Below, one piece after another: positions 1 through 5,812 of a DNA stretch of 43,018 nt. The notes under the pieces are model-generated. The model worked only from the letters and a program-made list of their open reading frames with translations, did no database searches and was not told the DNA's origin. The first letter of the stretch is position 1, and the number at the start of each line of letters is the position of its first letter. The position numbers and the translations under genes were made by a program. Source of the DNA: an uncultured Ruminococcus sp. (GTDB lineage Bacteria > Bacillota > Clostridia > Oscillospirales > Ruminococcaceae); contig CALEPT010000176.1 of the NCBI GenBank assembly GCA_937910385.1, positions 1 to 43,018 on the forward strand, in the 5' to 3' direction.

Positions 1-58
1 AATAGCATGAAATATCCTTGCCGTTAATTATAATATTGCCATATTCAACATCGTACCG
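1..58 (-). pseudogene. Possible ABC-transporter ATPase fragment, cut by window edge
   Basis: Read on the minus strand, positions 58 to 2 are open and give a peptide ending YGNIIINGKDISCY, preceded by RYDVE. This resembles the segment after Walker A in ABC exporter ATPases (RFYDV..GEI.INGKDI). The frame runs off the left edge. There is no room upstream for the rest of an ATPase, because plus-strand beta-helix remnant sequence begins near position 61, so this appears to be the broken end of a gene. Only about 19 codons are visible, so the assignment rests on one short motif and is tentative. Confidence 0.35.
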
Positions 59-60
59 CA

Positions 61-509
61 GAGGTAACTGACTGCGTCATCACATCTGATTGCAGCGGAG
101 CAAATGCGGTGTTCTCAACAGCATGTGAGACTGCAAATGTCAACAACGTGCAAATAACAACTACTGGAAATTCGTCACGTGGTGTATATGCTACCTATGA
201 AGGTATTATAAATGCAGATCATATTGATATTACCACAAGCGGCTCACATTGTGCTCCAATAGCTACTGACCGGGCGGTGGATAGACGGAGCAATGTTCTA
301 TATCACGAACACGAATTCCGTCATAAACCTGAACGATGACAATCGGTGGTCAGCTCGTAAGTGCTGCTGCGGGTCGCTGGGGAAATGACGGAAGCAACGG
401 CGGTATTCTTACTCTCAATATTAACGGCTGCAACATTTCAGACAGCATTGGAACTGATGATATAAGCTCGGTCACAGTAAAAGTGACAAGCGGCGAGTTC
501 ACAGGGTGA
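61..509 (+). pseudogene. Decayed secreted beta-helix protein gene (no N-terminus, frameshifted)
   Basis: Three short frames joined by shifts encode pieces of a right-handed beta-helix type protein. The first (about 61-285) contains TTTGNSSRGVYATYEGIINA and ends at ATDRG. The second restarts at AMFYITNTNSVINLND. The third reads LVSAAAGRWGNDGSNGGILT and stops at TGA 507-509. The pieces match, in order, parts of the intact 629-residue neighbour encoded at 778-2667: SDRGGGT, LFFNTNTESTITLN and LLVSGFSRWGTTGSNGAD. A large internal part after ATDRG is missing and no start codon or signal peptide is visible. It is therefore a degenerate paralogue pointing toward the intact gene. No function is expected. 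Confidence 0.7.
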
Positions 510-546
510 ACATCAGGTGATGTTACCATAGAATCATAATCGCATC

Positions 547-578
547 AAAGAGAGTCGCAAGGCTCTCTTTCTTTTTTT
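547..578 (+). terminator. Intrinsic terminator after the beta-helix remnant
   Basis: A 10-bp stem (547-556 with 561-570, one G-T wobble) closes a GCAA tetraloop. It is followed by C and seven T residues. It lies about 40 nt after the last stop of the decayed gene and probably belonged to it. Confidence 0.8.
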
Positions 579-660
579 ATTATATCGGAAGAGAACTATT
601 TGGTCAATAGTCTGAAAGTTACTGTGTTTTGTATCGTTGAAGCGCAGCGTTTGCATGAAA

Positions 661-703
661 CTCAAAACACCGCGCTCTGCTTTTAGCCTTGAGTGCGGTG
701 TTT
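661..703 (-). terminator. Probable terminator of the 778-2667 gene
   Basis: Positions 665-677 and 691-703 pair over 13 bp (one G-T wobble) around a 13-nt loop. On the minus strand the stem is followed by TTTTGAGTTT. It lies about 75 nt beyond the stop codon of the minus-strand dockerin gene. The U-tract is short, so the confidence is moderate. Confidence 0.5.
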
Positions 704-777
704 CTGATTTGTCCCAAAAAGGAATACCCTATAAAATCATATCCATTCGGCTAATGTGCAGATACCGGGATATGCGT

Positions 778-2667
778 TTATGTTGTCTGGTTAAGTAATT
801 CTCGTTTCATCAGGCAAAGATCAAATACATTCAACTTGTTATCCTCACAGAGATCCGCAGCCCGCCAGTTTACCAGTTCTGTATCCGGCACAGCAAGGAG
901 CCATTTCTGGAGTAAGACCACATCGGAAACATTGAATTCCCCGTCGTTATTGACATCACCCTTAACACCGCTTGGCGGTTCAGGAGGTGTATCCCCAGGT
1001 TCTCCGGGCGGAGTTCCCGGCTGATCGGGAGGAGTGTTACTGGTTGTTGTCTGTGTCTCGGTTTCTGTAGCAGTGGTAGTCGAGGTAGTTGACGACTTTG
1101 ATGCGGAAGAAGTTGTTGTTGTTGTTGAGGTTGTTGTTACTGTTGTTGATAAGATTGTTGTTGTTTCCTGTACATCAGAATCGCTCCACGGATTCCATAC
1201 AGAATACGGTGTATAGCTGTAGTTATCAGCCGATGTTGCTGAGGAAGTTTTATCCGCAGTGGAATAGCTGCCTGTTACGGTTATCGTGTAAGGCGATGTG
1301 CCTGAAACAACGGCGGAACCGTTCGCAACGATGGAAACTGTTTTACCGGAGGCATCTACAATGTTACCTGCTGCATTATACAGATTGGTGACGGTTGAAT
1401 TACCGGTGCAGACCCACTGAGAATCAGAATCCAGATAAAGATTGCAATAACCTGTTCCGGAGGAGGTCTGTCCAAAGGTGTTGTCATTGACAACGGCTCC
1501 TGTCAGAACTGAACCGTCGGTCAGGTAAAAATCCAACTCCGAAATACTGTCCCAGCCAATATTACCGTCAAATTCCTGGTCAATGCAGGTAAAGATGCAG
1601 TCAGCGCCATTTGAGCCGGTCGTACCCCAGCGGCTGAATCCCGAAACGAGCAGGAGATAGTCAAAATCATAATTTGTGTTAATGTCTACAGCGTTCAATG
1701 TAATTGTGGATTCCGTATTGGTATTAAAAAACAGTGTTGAGTAGTCTCCATTTGCTGTACAGTCAATAGAGCCTCCGTCCATGTAGAATTCTGAATTACC
1801 CACAGACGAATCACCGGACATGGACTGATAGAGGATAATTCCCCATGTAAGGTTACTGTTCTCACTTTCGGTCGGCGCATCGCCGGAAAGTGTACAATCC
1901 CACATAGCAAGACTGTTTAATCCTTCAATGCAGATACCCTCAGAAGCTGTAGCTGTCAGAACTGCGTCCGCAATTGTGATATCCGCTGTGCAATAAACCG
2001 CCGGAGAACGAGTACCATTAGAAGTGTAGCTGCCGCCTTCTGCGATCATTGTTCCGCCGCCTCGGTCAGAGCGAAATGCAGCAGAGGACTGCCCGGCACT
2101 GGCAGCATTGACATTATAGGCGTACAGCGTGCCTCCGCCTGCTGCGTGGATACCTCCGGCAGTGTTGGCGGTGGTGTTGATAACTGCGTTGCGGACATAG
2201 GTCACACCGCTGTCGTAGGAAAAGATACCGGCACCGCCTTTGTCTGTCGAATTGATGGTCGCACCGTCAATATAGGATGTTCCATCTACAGTCAGCACCG
2301 TTGCACCAATACCGTAAAAGCTCGCGTCATCACCCCCAGTAGAGGATGAACCTGTACGGGAAGCGGTTACATTTTTCAGCCAGATCGTGCCTCCATTGTT
2401 GAGGATCGCATTGTAATCAGCAGACGATGAAGAAACAGAGGGTGAATATGCTGTGGTTTCAGAATTGTTGTCGGCAGATGTATAGGTCAGGTCAGCGTCC
2501 CATGAGGTCGGTGCAGAGGAGCTGCCGCCCGATGTGGTTCCGCCGCCGCCGTCAGGTGGCGTTCCTCCGGGTCCATCTGCATAGACATTGAACCCGGCAC
2601 AACTCAAAAGCATAGCTGTGGCTGACAAGAGAGCGGTCAGCCGATTGGCAGTTGTGTAATGTTTCAT
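778..2667 (-). CDS. Secreted beta-helix protein with C-terminal type I dockerin (629 aa)
   Basis: This is a secreted protein probably displayed on a cellulosome. Residues 1-31 form a signal peptide with a hydrophobic core and a cleavage region near VYADG. About residues 50-480 are Gly/Ser/Thr/Asn-rich short repeats with many turns of the 'GGxxxxxNxxI' kind, as in right-handed parallel beta-helix proteins. A Ser/Thr-rich linker (about 505-550) and a Pro-rich stretch lead to a dockerin at 570-629. The first dockerin calcium loop (DVNNDGEFNVSD) is canonical. The second (DLCEDNKLNVFD) has Cys where Asn is usual. No glycosidase or lyase catalytic motif was recognised, so it may be a polysaccharide-binding protein, an adhesin or an unclassified enzyme. 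The start has a strong AAAAGGAGGAATT ribosome binding site. A decayed paralogue lies at 61-509, and the dockerin is nearly identical to that of the next gene. Confidence 0.85.
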   Translation of the reverse strand: MKHYTTANRLTALLSATAMLLSCAGFNVYADGPGGTPPDGGGGTTSGGSSSAPTSWDADLTYTSADNNSETTAYSPSVSSSSADYNAILNNGGTIWLKNVTASRTGSSSTGGDDASFYGIGATVLTVDGTSYIDGATINSTDKGGAGIFSYDSGVTYVRNAVINTTANTAGGIHAAGGGTLYAYNVNAASAGQSSAAFRSDRGGGTMIAEGGSYTSNGTRSPAVYCTADITIADAVLTATASEGICIEGLNSLAMWDCTLSGDAPTESENSNLTWGIILYQSMSGDSSVGNSEFYMDGGSIDCTANGDYSTLFFNTNTESTITLNAVDINTNYDFDYLLLVSGFSRWGTTGSNGADCIFTCIDQEFDGNIGWDSISELDFYLTDGSVLTGAVVNDNTFGQTSSGTGYCNLYLDSDSQWVCTGNSTVTNLYNAAGNIVDASGKTVSIVANGSAVVSGTSPYTITVTGSYSTADKTSSATSADNYSYTPYSVWNPWSDSDVQETTTILSTTVTTTSTTTTTSSASKSSTTSTTTATETETQTTTSNTPPDQPGTPPGEPGDTPPEPPSGVKGDVNNDGEFNVSDVVLLQKWLLAVPDTELVNWRAADLCEDNKLNVFDLCLMKRELLNQTT

Positions 2668-2706
2668 AATAATTCCTCCTTTTCATTTATGGAATCCATT
2701 TGTTAT

Positions 2707-2741
2707 ATTATATATAAGCAGTCTTAAAATAGTCTTAAAAT
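2707..2741 (-). promoter_or_regulatory. Promoter with 11-bp tandem repeat for the beta-helix dockerin gene
   Basis: On the minus strand a TATAAT -10 box (2707-2712) is preceded by 7 bp and then two exact, adjacent copies of ATTTTAAGACT (2720-2730 and 2731-2741). No -35 hexamer is present. Two 11-bp direct repeats replacing the -35 are the arrangement bound by OmpR/PhoB-type response regulators at activated promoters. The regulator is not encoded in this window; the interpretation is inference. Confidence 0.5.
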
Positions 2742-2841
2742 GTGTGAAATATCAATAAATTTCAAAATAATACTTGGAATAATTATGTTTTTTACAAGTG
2801 CTATTGACCATTAGCCTGTGTGCAGATACAGGGATATGCGT

Positions 2842-3939
2842 TTATGCTGTCTGATCCAGCAATGCTTGTTTCATCAGACAAAGGTCGAACGCATTGAGTT
2901 TATCATCTTCACAGAGATCAGTCGCCTTCCAGTTGGCAAGGTACGTATCCGGCACAGCCAGCAGCCACTTCTGAAGAAGCACTACATCTGCCACGTTGAA
3001 TACGCCATCCATGTTCACATCACAGGCGACCTCCGGCTCCTCGATCGTGACCTCGACCAGATCCCATTTCTGGCAATTGTTGCCGTTTGCTTCCCACTGT
3101 GCAACGTTGTCGCTGTTGCCGGTCCCGGCATCGGCGATCTCCACAAGACAGTTGTCACGCGAAGCGTGCGTGAGGATATTGTAGCTGCCGTCGGGATTCT
3201 TCACGAACTTGAAAAGCATCGAACTGTCATTTGTGCTGTATGGTGTCAGGAAGATATTGCCGCCGTTATCGCCGTTTTCTGCTTTCAGGCAATAGTCTCC
3301 GAGACAGCTCATAATGTAGTACATATGAGAAGTACCGAACTGTTTCAGAGTGAATGTGTTGTTCGTACCGGGATTCTCCGTGTCTCCGCGCCACTGCCAT
3401 ACATTCGTACCGTCCTCTGTGCCTGCGTATGCCACGTCCATAAACAGACCGCTGTTTACGTTCTCGAACATATAGGTTTTGGAGGTATCCATTGCACAGC
3501 CGTCATTTTCGACTTTTTCGAGCGTCCAGTGCTGGGAGGTATCGCTGATCGTTGTCTGCCACTGCACGATATTGGCGCCGACTTCCTTGCTTGCCGCCTG
3601 CACACCGAGGCATTTCTTATCACCGGTCTGCTTCGTGAGGAGCATATAGGTGCCGTCTGAAACCCCATAGAACTTGATCTTCTGGCAGTCTGCACCTGTC
3701 TCGCTCCAAATTCCGACATTTGCACCGTTCTCCAGACTATTATCTGCAACTTCGAGGAAGTAGGTCGCCTTATCACCGACCTGGCTGACCAGATAATAGT
3801 AACCGTCACCTGCGGAAATGGCTCTGAATGTGTTCTGTGTGCCGGGTTCAGTTGCGCCCCACTGCTGTACGTTTGTACCGTTCTCTGCTTTTGCGCCGTC
3901 CACATCGAGATACAGACCGCTGTTCACATTTTTGATCAT
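2842..3939 (-). CDS. Pectate lyase, 3' part after frameshift: two ricin-type trefoils plus dockerin
   Basis: This is the C-terminal part of the pectate lyase that begins at 5636. The reading frame continues upstream of 3939, without a stop, to the frameshift near 4275, and there is no ribosome binding site at 3939, so it is not an independent gene. From the first Met it encodes two beta-trefoil (ricin B/CBM13-like) modules, about residues 1-150 and 155-300. These carry repeated NVNSGL..DV and QxW elements (VQQW, VQWQ, VWQWR, CQKWDL). A type I dockerin follows at 306-365 (CDVNMDGVFNVAD and DLCEDDKLNAFD). The trefoils probably bind galactose- or xylose-type polysaccharide and the dockerin anchors the enzyme to a scaffoldin cohesin. 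If the frame is restored the whole protein is about 931 residues. Confidence 0.8.
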   Translation of the reverse strand: MIKNVNSGLYLDVDGAKAENGTNVQQWGATEPGTQNTFRAISAGDGYYYLVSQVGDKATYFLEVADNSLENGANVGIWSETGADCQKIKFYGVSDGTYMLLTKQTGDKKCLGVQAASKEVGANIVQWQTTISDTSQHWTLEKVENDGCAMDTSKTYMFENVNSGLFMDVAYAGTEDGTNVWQWRGDTENPGTNNTFTLKQFGTSHMYYIMSCLGDYCLKAENGDNGGNIFLTPYSTNDSSMLFKFVKNPDGSYNILTHASRDNCLVEIADAGTGNSDNVAQWEANGNNCQKWDLVEVTIEEPEVACDVNMDGVFNVADVVLLQKWLLAVPDTYLANWKATDLCEDDKLNAFDLCLMKQALLDQTA

Positions 3940-4037
3940 GTAGAGTGCACCCTCGTCCAGTACTGCACCCTCACGGGTTCCGACAGGTGCGCCGCCGACC
4001 TCGATCTCTTTCAGATGAGGCGGTTCATAAGAAGTGC

Positions 4038-5636
4038 TTACATAGTTCTCGCATTCCTCGTCGGTGATGTAGTGGATCTTGCTGTACGCATTCCACGCAC
4101 CGGAATAGGCATTGCAGAACGCCTTGATGTCGGTGTTGTTCGTATTATAGGCAGATACCAGATGATAGCCGTAGCAGTCCGTAACATTCCATGTATCGCT
4201 GTTATGATCTGTGAAGCTGATCGGAGAAGCAGTGGAGGTCGGGCTGTCTGCGGTATAGCTGCCTTGTCCGTAAAAGAGATGCAGGATGATCTGTCCGGGT
4301 CAAGTGCCCATGTGTAGCCCTCAAAGCGGCAGTATTCATTGATAACTCTCGACCCTTCACCGCCGATGACCTGAGAAGAAGCGTTCGGGTTGCTGCTGCC
4401 GGTAACAGTGTGATAGTTGTTGTAATTGTGAGCGTAGCCGTTGGAATACTGTGGGCATCTTCTGGAACACTGCTCCCAGCGGTTGAACATGAGCGTGGTA
4501 TGCAGACGGGAAGTATCGGTATTCTGCGAACCGAATGCAAACGTCCAGTAGCGGTTCAAAAATGTATTGTAGGAGGCGGTGATGTAGTCCGGATTGTAAG
4601 CGTTCCACTTATCGTCCGCCCAGCCGCTTGCCGGGGTGTTGATCCACATGAACTTGCCGACTTCCTTGGTGTAATTCTGCTCAAAGGTCGCACTGAAGCT
4701 GTTGTGATCGAGCCAGAAATTGCGGATACCGTAGAAGCCGAACAGGAGATTGCCGGAACCGGTATCGTTGAGATATTCACCCACGAAATTCAGGTTGCGG
4801 ATGACGATATTTCCGGCAGGTGTGTCCTCCTCCTCGCCCCAGAGGTCATCGTTGCGGAACTGGCAGTCTGTGATCGTATTTGCTGCATAGGAACCTACTA
4901 ATGTTTTATCATCACGGATCTGCTGATTCGCCTTGCTCTGGTTCACGAAGTTCAGATTTGCCGTGACAACAACGGTCATCGGAACTTTGCTGTCAAGCGC
5001 AGTCACGACCTCCTCGACCGTATCGCAGAACACTGTTTCACCGAGCAGACCGCCGATCGTTCCGGCTTTTTCATAGCCGTTCACCATACAGTTTCCGGCA
5101 AAGCCCTCCAGACCGTCCAGATTCAGCTTGTAGGTCTGGTAGAGGGCACCCGTGTAGCTGTCCACCGTGAAAGAATTGCTGTCGGTATCGAAGGTGAGCG
5201 CCGCCGTGCTGTCGGCATTGCTAACGATTTTGTAGTAAAGATCGTTGTCCTCAAAGTCCTGCGAGACTGCTGTGATCTGCCAGCGCTGGTTTGCACCGTC
5301 CGTGTCGGGTGAAGTCACCGCAAGACCGCCCTCATTCGTCAGGACATAGCCCGTCTGCGAGTTCACGATCTCGTATACACCGCTTGCAATGTAGTGCAGA
5401 TACCACTTCTGCGTGCGGTTTCCGAGAAATTCCGCAGAGCTGACATAGTCGCCGCTGTCCGTGCCGGAAATGGTGATGCTGCGGTTCGTGTCACCGATGC
5501 CGAAGCGGAATTCCTGCACCAGATAGCTGAAAGCGTCCGCACCTGCTGCTGTGACCTGCATTGCCGGGATGCTCGGCATCATGGAGACTACCATTGTGAG
5601 CGCCGCAAGCAACGCCGTCAGTTTATGATGTTTCAT
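4038..5636 (-). CDS. Secreted pectate lyase (PL1-like), 5' part up to the frameshift
   Basis: This is a pectate lyase acting on homogalacturonan by calcium-dependent beta-elimination outside the cell. Residues 1-31 are a signal peptide (cleavage near QVTAAG). Residues 35-175 resemble a ricin-like trefoil (EIVNSQTGYVL, QRWQIT). Residues 180-445 are the parallel beta-helix catalytic domain, with NIVIRNLNFVGEYLN (276-290), FWLDHNSFS (307-315) and SRRCPQYSNGYAHNYNNYH (391-409). The last element matches the PL1 motif that holds the catalytic Arg, probably the Arg before Cys-Pro. The second Arg of the usual RxPRxR pattern is Ser here. Sequence after about residue 452 is out of frame, so the native protein continues in the 2842-3939 frame. 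The start follows a clear AGGAGGAATCTAT. The gene is divergent from the regulator at 5813. Confidence 0.85.
   Translation of the reverse strand: MKHHKLTALLAALTMVVSMMPSIPAMQVTAAGADAFSYLVQEFRFGIGDTNRSITISGTDSGDYVSSAEFLGNRTQKWYLHYIASGVYEIVNSQTGYVLTNEGGLAVTSPDTDGANQRWQITAVSQDFEDNDLYYKIVSNADSTAALTFDTDSNSFTVDSYTGALYQTYKLNLDGLEGFAGNCMVNGYEKAGTIGGLLGETVFCDTVEEVVTALDSKVPMTVVVTANLNFVNQSKANQQIRDDKTLVGSYAANTITDCQFRNDDLWGEEEDTPAGNIVIRNLNFVGEYLNDTGSGNLLFGFYGIRNFWLDHNSFSATFEQNYTKEVGKFMWINTPASGWADDKWNAYNPDYITASYNTFLNRYWTFAFGSQNTDTSRLHTTLMFNRWEQCSRRCPQYSNGYAHNYNNYHTVTGSSNPNASSQVIGGEGSRVINEYCRFEGYTWALDPDRSSCISFTDKAAIPQTARPPLLLRSASQIITAIHGMLRTATAIIWYLPIIRTTPTSRRSAMPIPVRGMRTARSTTSPTRNARTM
4272..4275 (-). other. 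Likely frameshift site in the pectate lyase gene
   Basis: Adding one base here (an A on the plus strand, a T on the minus strand) joins ...DRSSCISF to YGQGSYTADSPTSTAS in one open frame down to the dockerin stop at 2842. The true position may lie anywhere between 4272 and about 4303, where both frames are open. The loss falls in a 4-base homopolymer, so a sequencing or assembly slip is as likely as a real mutation. Confidence 0.7.
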
Positions 5637-5692
5637 ATAGATTCCTCCTGTCTGAAATGTGATCGTTCATATTTACGTTACCTGTTGTATCT

Positions 5693-5721
5693 ATGATAGC
5701 ACAGTTTTCATCGCAAAGTAA
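5693..5721 (-). promoter_or_regulatory. Candidate promoter of the pectate lyase gene
   Basis: On the minus strand TTACTT (5716-5721), a 17-bp spacer and TATCAT (5693-5698) lie 57 bp upstream of the start codon. The -35 is weak, which fits an activator-dependent promoter. The direct-repeat operator candidate begins just upstream of the -35. Confidence 0.45.
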
Positions 5722-5728
5722 TCACATA

Positions 5729-5759
5729 TTCCACAAATTTACTACCATTTTCCGCAAAT
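5729..5759. promoter_or_regulatory. Direct-repeat operator candidate, TTCCRCAAAT x2, 21 bp apart
   Basis: TTCCACAAAT (5729-5738) and TTCCGCAAAT (5750-5759) repeat in the same orientation exactly 21 bp apart. They sit between the two divergent promoters, 8 bp upstream of the lyase -35 and 5 bp upstream of the regulator -35. AraC-family proteins commonly bind two direct half-sites on one DNA face about two helical turns apart. The adjacent gene encodes an AraC-type DNA-binding domain, so self-control and activation of the lyase are a reasonable inference. Confidence 0.5.
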
Positions 5760-5763
5760 ATGA

Positions 5764-5792
5764 TTGACAGGTGATGCAGAAGCTGTTATAAT
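5764..5792 (+). promoter_or_regulatory. Consensus housekeeping promoter of the regulator gene
   Basis: TTGACA (5764-5769), a 17-bp spacer and TATAAT (5787-5792) form a perfect sigma-A promoter. Transcription would begin near 5799, leaving a very short leader with the ribosome binding site (AAGGCGGTGA) almost at the 5' end. Confidence 0.85.
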
Positions 5793-5812
5793 GAGAAAAA
5801 GGCGGTGACTAT

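Noticed and set aside
1034..1216. Valine-rich plus-strand frame around 1034-1216
   Set aside because: It is the complement of the Ser/Thr-rich linker of the dockerin protein and is low complexity.
2818..3660. A 280-codon open frame on the plus strand opposite the lyase trefoils
   Set aside because: It lies wholly antisense to clear ricin-type and dockerin coding sequence, has no ribosome binding site and no family resemblance.
4260..4310. Programmed -1 frameshifting in the pectate lyase gene
   Set aside because: There is no X-XXY-YYZ heptamer, only a 4-base run, and no convincing stimulatory hairpin was seen. A mutation or sequence error is simpler.
4410..4901. A 163-codon plus-strand frame opposite the pectate lyase catalytic domain
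   Set aside because: The minus strand carries recognisable PL1 motifs across the same bases, so this is a shadow frame.
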